Part shown: in pieces, positions 7,475-16,800 of the stretch
Layout: every line of letters begins with the position of its first letter
Position numbering within the stretch: the stretch's first letter is position 1
Program-made: the position numbers and the translations under genes
Origin: Caulobacteraceae bacterium
Lineage (GTDB): Bacteria; Pseudomonadota; Alphaproteobacteria; Caulobacterales; Caulobacteraceae
Assembly: GCA_028290905.1 (NCBI GenBank)
Contig: JAQGIW010000049.1
Coordinates: 1 to 52,713, forward strand
Length of the DNA stretch: 52,713 bases
Direction: 5' to 3'
Notes under the pieces: model-generated
What the model saw: only the letters and a program-made list of their open reading frames with translations
What the model was told of the DNA's origin: nothing
Databases searched by the model: none

Positions 7475-8437
7475 GTGAAGATCGGCGTGCTTCAGTTCTT
7501 CGGCTGGGCGGATCGGAAGATCCCCCTGGCGTCGATCTACGACCGGGCCATCGAACGCTTCGAGATCATGGACGGCGCCGGCTATGACGCGGTGTGGCTG
7601 GCCGAGCATCACTTCTCGAGCTTCAGCGTTTGCCCCTCGGTGCACATGATGGCCACTATCGCCGCGGCGCGCACGCGCCGCATGCGCATCGGGACCGCCG
7701 TCTCCCTGGCGCCCTTCTACCATCCCCTCCGCCTGGCCGAGGAGGTCGCCCTCCTCGACGTCCTCTCCGGAGGGCGCGTCAACTGGGGCGCGGGACGGGG
7801 ATTCTCCCCGACCGAGTTCTCCGCCTTCGGCATCCCCATCGAGGAGAGCGCCTCGCGATTTCGCGAAACAGTCGAGATCGTCCTGAAGGCCTGGACTCAG
7901 GACCGGCTCACCCATCACGGCGAGCACTTCCACTTCGACGGCGTCGAGGTCCTGCCCAAGCCCCTGCAGCCGCCGCACCCGCCGACGTGGGTGGCCGCGA
8001 CCTCCGATACGGCCATCGACTGGGCCGCCGGGCGGGGCTTTTCCATCCTGATGGACCCGCACTGCACGCACCGGGAACTCGGGGAAAAGCGCCGGCGCTA
8101 CGGCGAGTGCCTCGGCGCCGCCGGGCATGCCGACGGCGGCCGCGACATCCCGATGGCGCGACTGATCGCGGTGGCCGACAGCGCGGAGCGTGCAGCCGAG
8201 ATCGCCCGCCGCGGCGCGGCCTGGACCGTGGGGGCCTACATCGGATCTGGGCGAGGCGACATCGATCCGGTTGAGCGTTACGTCCAGGAGGTGATCATCC
8301 ACGGCACGCCCGAGGCCGTCCTCGACCAGATCTTAGGCCTGCAAGACACCGCGGCGCTAAACTACCTGCTCTGCGCGCCCCTCAGCCAGGAGTCCTTCAA
8401 CCTGCTCACCGAAAGAATCCTGCCGAAGCTGGCGTGA
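7475..8437 (+). CDS. LLM-class (luciferase-like) flavin-dependent monooxygenase
   Basis: 320 residues in the TIM-barrel pattern of bacterial luciferase-like enzymes: MKIGVLQFFG start, GYDAVWLAEHHFSSFS (about 36-51), PFYHPLRLAEEVALLDVLSGGRVNWGAGRG shared in part across the family, and PPHPPTWVAATS in the middle. These enzymes use reduced FMN supplied by a separate reductase, plus oxygen, to hydroxylate or cleave organic substrates. The start is a GTG preceded by GGGGGAGA. It probably forms an operon with the VOC gene upstream, and is convergent with the phytanoyl-CoA dioxygenase homologue 12 bases downstream. A second LLM enzyme lies at 12498-13763. Confidence 0.88.
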   Translation: MKIGVLQFFGWADRKIPLASIYDRAIERFEIMDGAGYDAVWLAEHHFSSFSVCPSVHMMATIAAARTRRMRIGTAVSLAPFYHPLRLAEEVALLDVLSGGRVNWGAGRGFSPTEFSAFGIPIEESASRFRETVEIVLKAWTQDRLTHHGEHFHFDGVEVLPKPLQPPHPPTWVAATSDTAIDWAAGRGFSILMDPHCTHRELGEKRRRYGECLGAAGHADGGRDIPMARLIAVADSAERAAEIARRGAAWTVGAYIGSGRGDIDPVERYVQEVIIHGTPEAVLDQILGLQDTAALNYLLCAPLSQESFNLLTERILPKLA

Positions 8438-8449
8438 GCTGGCCTGGCC

Positions 8450-9295
8450 TCAACCGTCGTAGAAGAACTGCGGGTGCAGGCCGACGACGCGGCGCTCGCG
8501 GTCGGTCGTGGCCCGGGCGAGCGCCTCCGGCGAGAGTTGGTGGCTCTCGGCGGTCGGCAGCAGGCGCTGGGCGATGTCGCGGCGGCCGTAATGGACCTGG
8601 AGGAAGAAGCGGCCATGGTCGCCTTCCCGCGTCGGCATGCGGCGATGCCAGATGTCGGAGACGAAGAGGCCGGCGTCGCCGGCCCGGGTGATCAGCGGCA
8701 CGACCTTCTGGCCCTCGTAGTCCAGGTCGTCGTCCATGACCCGGGTAGGGGGCGGCGGCCGTCCCGAGAGGTGGGTGCCCGGGAGCACCCCGGTCGGCCC
8801 GTCCTCCAGGGCGCAGTCCTGCAAATATACGTGGACGCCGACGGCGAACACCGGATGGGGGATGTTGGCCGGCCAGCGCACGCCCTCGGGAAGGGGCACG
8901 TGCGGTCCCGCGTCTATGTGCCAGGTCTGGCCGCCGTGCGAGCCCGGGTGGCCGGCAGGATTGCGCCAGGCGGTGTTGGCGATGACGTGACAGTCCTCGC
9001 CCAGGAGCGGTTCGATGACCTCCAACAGCTTCGGTTGGGCGACCGCGCGCTGGGCGGCGGCGCTGCGGTTGAGCATGGCGTAGCGGAACATCGCCATGTC
9101 CTCGGGACCGCGGCTGCCGCGCATGTCGGGCGGGTCGCGGTCGTAGATGGCGCCGATCTCGTCGCGCAGTTCCGCCACCTCCCCGGGCGTGAACAGTCCG
9201 CGGATGACGGTGTAGCCTTCGCGTTCGAGTTGGACGCTCTCCGGAGGCGCCGGCTCTTCCCGGATCTTCAGGTAACCGCGGCCGCGTCGGATCAT
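8450..9295 (-). CDS. Phytanoyl-CoA dioxygenase (PhyH) family Fe(II)/2-oxoglutarate oxygenase
   Basis: 281 residues. The iron-binding facial triad is visible as H126-I-D128 in TWHIDAGPH and the distal H217 in SDIWHRRMP, with an arginine shortly after (DHGRFFL) that would hold 2-oxoglutarate. The N-terminal EREGYTVIRGLFTPGEVAEL (about 24-43) is typical of PhyH proteins. The substrate could be a fatty acyl chain or another hydrophobic molecule. It is the last gene of the minus-strand block that contains the acyl-CoA synthetase, which fits hydroxylation of a CoA-activated acid. That link is inference from context. Confidence 0.85.
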   Translation of the reverse strand: MIRRGRGYLKIREEPAPPESVQLEREGYTVIRGLFTPGEVAELRDEIGAIYDRDPPDMRGSRGPEDMAMFRYAMLNRSAAAQRAVAQPKLLEVIEPLLGEDCHVIANTAWRNPAGHPGSHGGQTWHIDAGPHVPLPEGVRWPANIPHPVFAVGVHVYLQDCALEDGPTGVLPGTHLSGRPPPPTRVMDDDLDYEGQKVVPLITRAGDAGLFVSDIWHRRMPTREGDHGRFFLQVHYGRRDIAQRLLPTAESHQLSPEALARATTDRERRVVGLHPQFFYDG

Positions 9296-9384
9296 GGGGC
9301 GTCTCCTCGGGCGGGTTTCATGACCCGCCTCGAGCGGAGTCTATCGACGCGGGCCAGCGAAGGGCAAGGGGAAGGCGCGCGGTC

Positions 9385-10929
9385 TCAGATCGAGCGCCCC
9401 GTTCCGGCCCAGTAGGGCTCGCGCAGCTTGCGCTTGAAGATCTTGCCGGAATCCTCCCTCGGCAGGGCCTCGCTGAAGGCGACGGTCTTGGGCACCTTGT
9501 AGCCGGCCACGTGCCGACGCAGGTACGACTTCACGTCGGACTCGCCGAGCACGGCGCCCGGCTGCGCCTGCACCACCGCGCAAACGGCTTCGCCGAATTC
9601 CTCGTCCGGAATGCCGAACACGGCGCAGTCCGCCACCTCCGGCATCTTGTGCAGCTCGGCCTCGATCTCGGCCGGGTAGATGTTGACCCCGCCCGAGATG
9701 ATCATGTCGTTCATCCGGTCGCAGAGGTAGAGGAAGCCGTCCTCGTCGAAATAGCCGACGTCGCCGGGGGTGATCAGGCCCTGCTTCTCCATGCGGAGGC
9801 GCTTGGCGTGGTCGTTCTGGTAGGTGAATTCCGACATGCCGTGCATCCGGCCGATCACCTCCCCGACGCCACGCGGCGGCAGGGCCCTGCCCTCGTCATC
9901 GATCACCTTGACCTCGGCCCCCGGCATGGGACGCCCCACCGTCCCCGGATGGGCGAGCCATTCCTCGGCGGTGCAGAAGGTGACGTTCCCCATCTCGGTC
10001 GAGCCGTAGTATTCGTTGATCACCGGCCCCCACCACCCGATCATCGCCCGCTTGATCGGCGGCGAGACCGGCGCGGCGGCGTGGGCGACGAACCGCAGCG
10101 AGGAGAGGTCGTACGTCTCACGCACGGCCTGAGGCAGCTTCAGCAAGCGGTTGAACATGATCGGCACCATGTTCAGGTGGGTGATCCGCCTCCTCTCGAT
10201 GAGGGCGAGCAGAGCCTCCGGGTCGAAGCGCGGCATGATCGCGATGTTCGCGCCGATGCGGAAGGCGAAGCTGGCGTGGGCGTTGGGGGCCGAGTGGTAG
10301 ATGGGCCCCACCACCGCCGTGACGATCTCTTCGGGCCTGTCCAGGAACGGGGTGAAGCCGTAGGACTGTGACAGCATGCGGGCGATCGCCTCGGCTTGCT
10401 CCGGCGTCGGCGTCGGGCGGCGCACCCCCTTTGGGCGCCCCGTGGTACCGGAGGTGTAGATGATCGCGGTCGGGATCTGGGTCGGCGGGCCTTCGCGCGG
10501 CGCGAACCCGGATCGCCAAGCCTCCCAATTGATGCCGCCGTCCCTGATTTCGCAGGCGCCGTCCGATAGTCCATAGGCGGCGCGGACCTCTTCCGGGGTC
10601 GGGACGACCAGCACCGTGACGCTCGGCGGAATGGCCGCGCGGATGGCCGGGAGCAGGTCGGCGTGGATGACGAGGACCTTCACGCCCGAGTCCTCGAACA
10701 GGTAGTGCGCCTCGTCCGGCGTATAGTGCCAGTTCACCGCCACCGGGTAGGCGCCCAGCATCGCCGCCGCCGTGCTCGCCTCGAAGAACGCGAAGTCGTT
10801 GCGGATGTAGAGCGCGACACCGTCGCCGGAGCGCACGCCCAGCTGCTCGAACCCCGTCGCCGCCTGGGCCGCGCGTTGCTGCAGCTCCACCGTTTGCAAA
10901 CAACGCTCGCCGAGCCAGATATCGCCCAT
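9385..10929 (-). CDS. AMP-dependent acyl-CoA synthetase/ligase (ANL superfamily)
   Basis: 514 residues. The P-loop-like motif IIYTSGTTGRPKGVRR (about 156-171) binds ATP. YYGSTEMG (about 305-312) is motif A5. GYFDEDGFLYLCDR followed by MIISGGVNIYPAEIE is the hinge into the C-terminal subdomain. PREDSGKIFKRKLR near residue 495 holds the catalytic lysine of adenylation. The enzyme activates a carboxylic acid through an acyl-AMP to its CoA ester. Medium- to long-chain fatty acids or bile-acid-like substrates are typical of this subclass. It lies downstream of the TetR regulator in the same direction, with a 26-bp palindrome between them. Confidence 0.9.
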   Translation of the reverse strand: MGDIWLGERCLQTVELQQRAAQAATGFEQLGVRSGDGVALYIRNDFAFFEASTAAAMLGAYPVAVNWHYTPDEAHYLFEDSGVKVLVIHADLLPAIRAAIPPSVTVLVVPTPEEVRAAYGLSDGACEIRDGGINWEAWRSGFAPREGPPTQIPTAIIYTSGTTGRPKGVRRPTPTPEQAEAIARMLSQSYGFTPFLDRPEEIVTAVVGPIYHSAPNAHASFAFRIGANIAIMPRFDPEALLALIERRRITHLNMVPIMFNRLLKLPQAVRETYDLSSLRFVAHAAAPVSPPIKRAMIGWWGPVINEYYGSTEMGNVTFCTAEEWLAHPGTVGRPMPGAEVKVIDDEGRALPPRGVGEVIGRMHGMSEFTYQNDHAKRLRMEKQGLITPGDVGYFDEDGFLYLCDRMNDMIISGGVNIYPAEIEAELHKMPEVADCAVFGIPDEEFGEAVCAVVQAQPGAVLGESDVKSYLRRHVAGYKVPKTVAFSEALPREDSGKIFKRKLREPYWAGTGRSI

Positions 10930-11011
10930 CGGTGACCTCCCTCGCGTCTTGTTCCCGCGAAACCCGTTAGGGCGTTCGCCGCCGAAGTGGGAACTGGTTC
11001 GGCGATCATCA

Positions 11012-11037
11012 CCATCCAGGTGATCCCACCTGGATGG
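11012..11037. promoter_or_regulatory. Perfect inverted repeat between the TetR gene and the acyl-CoA synthetase gene
   Basis: CCATCCAGGTG (11012-11022) and its exact reverse complement (11027-11037) are separated by ATCC. It starts 9 bases past the stop of the TetR gene and lies 83 bases before the acyl-CoA synthetase start, reading on the minus strand. There is no T-run on the minus strand, so a simple intrinsic terminator is not well supported. A 26-bp dyad next to a tetR-family gene is a good candidate operator. Either role is inference. Confidence 0.5.
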
Positions 11038-11045
11038 CGTTTGTG

Positions 11046-11669
11046 CTAGTTGTAGGCCACGATGAAGCCTTGGAAAGACTCGGCGACCGCCAGCAGCAGG
11101 GCGGTCCCGAAATCGCGGTCGCCGCCTCTCGCGACCTGGTTGCAGGCGTAGGTCAGCGCGCCGATCAGGAGCGTGGCCCGCGCCCTCAGGGCCAGATCGA
11201 CGCGCTCCCGCCTGGCGGCCCTGGCGAACGCGGGATTGTTGCGGCCCAGGGCCTCCAGGATGTCGAACAGGAGCGGTTCGAGGGACTGGGCGCCCGAGCG
11301 TCCGGTTTCCTGAACAATGGCCAGCGGCACGCGCTCGGCGGTGACGAAGTCGACCACCTCCAGCAGCCAGGCGTCGATCTCGGCCAGGGAGGGGTTGGGA
11401 CCCGGCAGCCGCTCCATCTGGGCGACCGCCCGCGGCGCGTAGTCGGCCGTTATGTCGGCGAGGATCTCGGCCTTGTCCCTGTAGTGGAGGTAGAGGGTCG
11501 ATCGCGTCAGCCCGGCCGCGCCGGCGATCTGGTCGACCGTCGTGGCGTCATAGTGCAGTTCGTAGAAGAGGTCGCGCGCCGCGTCGCGAATGCGGCTGCG
11601 GGTCAGTTCGCGCTGCGCCTGCCGAAGCGGGGTGTCCTTGTATTTGGCTGCGGCGGCGTTCCTCGACAT
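11046..11669 (-). CDS. TetR/AcrR-family transcriptional regulator
   Basis: 207 residues. The N-terminal TetR DNA-binding domain is clear: TRSRIRDAARDLFYELHYDATTVDQIAGAAGL followed by TRSTLYLHYRDKAEIL (about 23-70), with the recognition helix in the second piece. The C-terminal ligand domain is all-helical and not recognisable by eye. It starts 13 bases after the alpha/beta hydrolase gene, inside the catabolic block, so it probably controls that block in response to its substrate or CoA ester. The dyad at 11012-11037 is a candidate site. Confidence 0.9.
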   Translation of the reverse strand: MSRNAAAAKYKDTPLRQAQRELTRSRIRDAARDLFYELHYDATTVDQIAGAAGLTRSTLYLHYRDKAEILADITADYAPRAVAQMERLPGPNPSLAEIDAWLLEVVDFVTAERVPLAIVQETGRSGAQSLEPLLFDILEALGRNNPAFARAARRERVDLALRARATLLIGALTYACNQVARGGDRDFGTALLLAVAESFQGFIVAYN

Positions 11670-11682
11670 GGCCGGCGCCGGA

Positions 11683-12492
11683 TCAAGCGGCGGACAGCGT
11701 CGTCTCGCCGGCGAAGGCCCCTATGGCGTCTACCACCGCCCGGGTCTGCTCCACGTGCGCGAAGTGCCCCGCCCCTTCGATCAGCCTGATCTTCGTGGGC
11801 CCGGAAATGCCGGTGGCGAATTTCTCGGCATAGACCGGCGGCGTGACCCTGTCTTCCGCGCCCCACACCAGGAGCGTCGGTGACTGGATGCGATAGAGCC
11901 TGCGGACGAGGTCCCGATCCGGGATCGGCCAGTAGAAGTGGATCGCGCTGGCCTGGGCCAACTGGGTGCGCAGCATGAATTCTCCGGCCTGTTCGGGGCT
12001 CGGCGGCTTCATCACCTCCCGCGCCGCCTCGCCGGCTGGGTCTGCGAACAGCAGCGCGGGAACCTTCGCCGGCCCCACCGTGTGAATGTCGGCGACCGGC
12101 TGGTCGTCGATCCACAGGCCCAGGGCGTCCATGAGCACCAGCTTCAACACCCGCTCGGGGAAGTAGGCGGCGTATTCCGCCGCGGCCATGCCGCCGAACG
12201 AGTGGCCGACGAGCGTCACCCGATCCAGGCCCAGGGCCCGGATCAGGTCGTCGTAGAACAGCGCCAGGTCGTTGAACCCGTCGAAGGAGTCCAGTTCCAT
12301 CGGCTCGACGCCCCCCGGGCTCATCGGCGCATAGACCGTGAAGCTCTTCGCCAATTGCTCGAGGAACGCGGTCCAGGTGCGGCCGAACGAGCTGTGAAGG
12401 AAGAGCAGCGGCGGGCCGCTTCCCTTGCAGAGGTATTCGGCGACGAGGCCGCTGGGCAGGTGGACGCGCCTGTTTTCCGGTGCGGATGTCAT
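11683..12492 (-). CDS. Alpha/beta-fold hydrolase
   Basis: 269 residues from the ATG at 12492 (MTSAPENRRVHLPSG). The frame is open further upstream, but this start lies 5 bases after the stop of the preceding flavin monooxygenase gene and has a GGAG upstream. The nucleophile elbow is GHSFGG (about residues 101-106). PLLFLHSSFGRTW is the oxyanion-hole region. The acid is probably the Asp in VWGAEDRVTP, and the histidine is in GAGHFAHVEQ. The catalytic triad is therefore complete. It is likely an esterase, lactonase or C-C bond hydrolase acting on the monooxygenase product. Tight spacing to genes on both sides shows operon membership. Confidence 0.87.
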   Translation of the reverse strand: MTSAPENRRVHLPSGLVAEYLCKGSGPPLLFLHSSFGRTWTAFLEQLAKSFTVYAPMSPGGVEPMELDSFDGFNDLALFYDDLIRALGLDRVTLVGHSFGGMAAAEYAAYFPERVLKLVLMDALGLWIDDQPVADIHTVGPAKVPALLFADPAGEAAREVMKPPSPEQAGEFMLRTQLAQASAIHFYWPIPDRDLVRRLYRIQSPTLLVWGAEDRVTPPVYAEKFATGISGPTKIRLIEGAGHFAHVEQTRAVVDAIGAFAGETTLSAA

Positions 12493-12497
12493 GGGCG

Positions 12498-13763
12498 TCA
12501 CTCCGCCGGAACCCGGTCGGTCGCGCGGGACTTGGCGGCCTCGGTCGCCAGCTTCGGCTTGCGGGCGCCACTCGGCCAGTAGGGGCCGGCGTCCCACTCG
12601 TCGTCCCAGAGGTCGCGGACGTGGGGCATGACCTTCTCGGCGAACAGCCGGATGTTGTGGTTCGTCAGGTCATGCGGCATCGACTGCAGTTGCATCAGCA
12701 GGATCCAGTTTCCGATCCTCATCCTCTTCGAAGCCTCGAGGAGCTGGTCGCGCACCGTCGCCGGGCTGCCGCCGATCACCTGGCCGGATTCGATGGCGCT
12801 CTTCCACGTCACCGCGCGCCGGTAAGCCGGGTCGAATGCGGTCGCGGCCTGCATCTTCTTTATCGAGTTTTCCAGGCTGCGCTTGGTGCTGTAGCCCGGC
12901 GTCACCGCGAACTGGGGCGCCACGTGCAGCGACTTCATGTAGAAGTTCTTCACGTGCTGCTCGTAGAGCCGCTCCGCCTCCTGGTCGGTGTCGGCGACCA
13001 TCACGATCTGGGCGAATCCGCCGCGGTAGGGATTCGCATCGTTTCCGGACTTGTCGTTCGTCTCCCAGAACTGCTGCATCATGTCATTGCCGGCCAGATG
13101 GCCGCCGAAGCTGAGGAAGCTGTAGGTGTAGTTTTCCTTGGCCGCGAGTTCGAAGGTCTCGAGCGATCCACCCCCCGCCAGCCAGATCGGCGGATGCGGT
13201 TGCTGGATCGGCTTGGGCCACGGATTGACGAAGCGGAGCTTGTTGTACTTGCCGTTCCAGACGAACGGGCCCTTGCGCGTCCAGGCGGCCTTGATCAGGT
13301 CGTGCGCCTCGGCCCAGCGGCCGCGCGTCTGGGTGGGAGTGACGCCATAGCAGTGGTTGACGTCCATGGAGGTACCGACCGGCCAGCCGGCGACCAGCCT
13401 CCCCCCGGACAGGCAGTCGATCTGGCCCATCTCCTCGGCGACGCGCAGCGGGTGGTAGATGGGAAGGGTCATGCCGAGCAGGACGATGGCCACGTCCTTG
13501 GTCACGGCCGCCACGTGATAGGCGGTGAGGTTCGGCATCGGAAAGCCGTAGGCGTTCTGGTGATGCTCGTTGGTGCCGACGCCGTCGTAGCCCAGGCGGG
13601 CGGCGAGTTCGATCTCCTCCAGGTTCCAGCGGAGGTACTGGCCCTCCATCACCGGGTCGCAGAGTTCATCGGTCGGCGGGTTGACCCAGACGCTCTCGTA
13701 CTTGTCCGAGAAATTGTCCGGCAGGTCGCGATAGCCCTGCATGTGGAAGAAGATGAGCTTCAT
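12498..13763 (-). CDS. LLM-class flavin-dependent monooxygenase, first gene of the catabolic operon
   Basis: 421 residues from the ATG at 13763, preceded by GGAGG. The open frame extends to 14522 but overlaps the next gene there. The pattern is luciferase-like: MKLIFFHMQGYRDLP, LGYDGVGTNEHHQNAYG (about 55-71), PIYHPLRVAEEMGQIDCLSGG and QQPHPPIWLAGGGS. It is longer than the usual 330-350 residues and carries an extended insert, as in the limonene/alkanal monooxygenase-like subgroup. It needs reduced flavin from a partner reductase that is not in the window. The order monooxygenase, hydrolase, TetR, CoA ligase, oxygenase suggests stepwise breakdown of a hydrophobic compound. Confidence 0.88.
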   Translation of the reverse strand: MKLIFFHMQGYRDLPDNFSDKYESVWVNPPTDELCDPVMEGQYLRWNLEEIELAARLGYDGVGTNEHHQNAYGFPMPNLTAYHVAAVTKDVAIVLLGMTLPIYHPLRVAEEMGQIDCLSGGRLVAGWPVGTSMDVNHCYGVTPTQTRGRWAEAHDLIKAAWTRKGPFVWNGKYNKLRFVNPWPKPIQQPHPPIWLAGGGSLETFELAAKENYTYSFLSFGGHLAGNDMMQQFWETNDKSGNDANPYRGGFAQIVMVADTDQEAERLYEQHVKNFYMKSLHVAPQFAVTPGYSTKRSLENSIKKMQAATAFDPAYRRAVTWKSAIESGQVIGGSPATVRDQLLEASKRMRIGNWILLMQLQSMPHDLTNHNIRLFAEKVMPHVRDLWDDEWDAGPYWPSGARKPKLATEAAKSRATDRVPAE

Positions 13764-13849
13764 GGGTTTCCTCCGGCGCCTCGCTTGGCAAGGTCGCTTC
13801 CCTGGTTTTAGAGACGCCTTGTCGAAATACAAGACGGAATGTAAGGCAA

Positions 13850-16800
13850 TTACCGGCTCGTGCTGGTCAGGATGACGGGCGCGGGCAGATCGGTGATCTT
13901 CACCAGGCTTCGCCCCGCGAACGAGACGTACAGCGCAGGATTGCCGGGATCGCTGGTCCAGTCGTAGTAGCAATTGGCCGGACGCCCCGCCATGGCGCCG
14001 GTATGCAGCAGCCGCGTCCAGTTCACCCCGTCGTAGGTGTAGAAGGCGCCGCCCTGGCCGACGGCGAACCGCCTGGCTGGATCGTTGGGATCGAACTGCA
14101 TGTCGGTCAGCAGCACGTCGAAGTGATCGCCCACGCCGCTGGTGTTGTCGTTGGTCGACAGGGCGATCGTGTTGTTCCAGCGCAGCTGGGTCTCGAGGTT
14201 CGCATCGACGTTCCAGCTCGCTCCCCCGTCGTCGGAGCGCTTCACATGGTCGGAGTCCAAGATGTAGATCAGGTTCGGGCGGTAGGGATCGACGAAGAAG
14301 CGCACGGCCGATGTCGCGCCCCCGCCAGGCAGGAGCCCCGTCCATCCCGCGGCGCCGGCGGTCCATGTCCATAGCCCGAAGCCGGCGTCGCCGCCCACAT
14401 AGAATACCGTCGCCGCGTGGCCGCCCGAGGCCTGCAGGACCGATATGTCGGCCTTGGGCAATGGTGGCCCCTGGAGGAAGACGTTCGCCCCCTGACCCGG
14501 CCCGGTCGCCGTGGTGACCCATTCGTCGCGGTGCTGAATGTCGAGGATGTTCTGGGTCCGCAGCACCAGCGACTGCGTGTCGCTCGCGAACCGGATGAAG
14601 ACGTAGTCGCCCTGGTCCGTGGTTGTCTCGCCGGGCAGGCTCTGAACGATCGGCCGCGAGCCGCGCGAGCCGTAGGAACTGAGCGCGTTCCAGATATCCC
14701 CACTGCTCGACGAGGGCGGCGGCGTCAGCGGCGGCCCCGTCACCGCGGTCCGGCCGGACCGGGCGTCCGCCAGGTTTCCGGGCGTCGTCTGATAGACGGA
14801 CACCGTCTGGCCCTTGCCATGCCCGAGTTCATCTCCGGCGCTGTCCCACCGCGGCGTGAACACCAGCATCGCGTGCGGCCGCAGCGGGTCGGCGAAGGCG
14901 CAGTCGTTGTCGCCGCCGCCATACTGTTGGTAGTCCCAGTTCTGGCCGCCGTTTACGGAATAGAAGCCGTCGTTGTCGCCGGTGTTGAGCGACAGCGCGG
15001 GGCCTTTCCCCGGCAACGAGACGCCCGCGATGTTGACTGACGAGAGGCTGGTCGCCCCCTGGGCGTCATTGAACTGCTGGCCGCCGTCGGTGCTCCAGTA
15101 GATCCCGCCGTCGCTGAGGATCCACGCGGCGCCGGCGGACACCTGGTAGTCGGAGCCGTGCAGCGTGGCGACGAAATCCGGCGACAGCAGGAAGCCGTGC
15201 AGGTCCACGTGGATCGTCTGGTCCAGCGCCCGCCAGTCCGTCGCCGCATTGGGATAGAGCGGGCCGACATGCCACAGCGGCTGGTTGTTGTTCGCATCGT
15301 ACCGCTGGGCGCCTAGGAACAGCAGGTCTCCGCAACCCTTGCGAGTTGTGGCCAGGAAGACGTTGCCGCTGTCCTGCTGCGGATTGCCCTTGTCGTCGAG
15401 CGGGTTCGGCACGGGAACCGAATCCCAGGTCGAGGTCTTGGACCCGAATGGGAACTGGGTGTAGTCGCCCCGCCAGAGCTCGGCCAGATAGGCGCCGCCG
15501 CTTCCGTCCCTGAGAAGAAACACCTCGAGCGGAAGTCGCGGGGAAATCACCATCACCGTCGGTGTGTTGGCATTGGCCACTGGGCTGGCCGCACCGCCCG
15601 TGGGCGACGGCAGTATCCCCTGGTCCTGCATCCAGCTGGACCCGCCGTCGAACGAGACGAACATCGTGCTTTCCAGGACGGTCCTGCCCTGCACGACGAT
15701 GACGTCCTCACCCAGCGCATAGATCACCGCGGGGTTCGGATCGGCCGGTTCGTTCTGCCACACGGCGACATGGTTGACCCGCTTCGCCGGACTCAATCCC
15801 CAGGGGAACACGTCCGTGAATGTGGTTCCGCCGTTCCGGCTGATCGCCAGCGAGCCGCCCACCGCCGCATAGACCAGATGGTCGCTACCCAGCGCCCACT
15901 GCAGCTGTCCCGCGGTCTCGCCGGCCGAAAACGGGTGCGCGTTCGTCCAGTTGGCGCCGCCGTCCGTCGATCGCCACACCCCACGGCTCCCCGCCACGAG
16001 GTCATTGGTGGTCATCGCCAGCACGGTCGTTCCATAGCCGAAGTTGGCCAGCACGAAGCCTGACGGGGCGAAGCCGCCCTGCCCGTCCCCCTTCGCCGTC
16101 CACACTCCGGCGTCGCCGAAGCCGACGACGTCCGCGCCGCCCGAGCCTGATAGTCTCGCGACCAGGCGCGGGTGCCGGTCGACCCGCCAGCCCTGTTGCG
16201 GGCCGAAATTGGCTAGAACATAGATCGCGTCCCTGAACGTGCCGTCGCCGTTGCCCACCGCGGTCCAGACTCCGGCGTCGCCGAGGCCGGTGATGTCCGC
16301 AAGTCCGCTGTTCGTCAGCGGAGCGACAAACCGGGGATGGGAGTCCACGCGCCATCCCTGGTTCACGCCGAAACCGGCCAGGACGTAGGCCGCGTCCCGG
16401 AAAGTGCCGTCGCCATTCCCCAGCGCCGTCCACACCCCGTCGTCGCCGAAGCCGACGATATCGGGGTGTCCGCCGCTGGTCAGGGCGGCGACGAACCGTG
16501 GATGGGAATCCACCCGCCATCCCTGGTTAACCCCGAAACCGGCCAGGACGTAGGCCGCGTCCCGGAAAGTGCCGTCGCCGTTCCCGAGCGAGGTCCACAC
16601 CCCCGCGTCGCCGAAGGCGACGATGTCTGGGTAGCCGCTGCCGGTCAATGCCATGACGAATCGGGGGTGAGAATCCACCCGCCAGCCCTGCTGGACGCCG
16701 AACCCGGCCAGAACATAGTGTGCATCCTGGAACGTGCCGTCGCCGTTACCCAGCGCGACCCAGACGCCGGCGTCGCCGAAGCCGATGATGTCCGCGTGGC

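Noticed and set aside
13764-14522. N-terminal extension of the second LLM monooxygenase frame
   Set aside because: It lies antisense-frame within the large repeat-protein gene and has no monooxygenase homology; the ATG at 13763 has a GGAGG and the family start.
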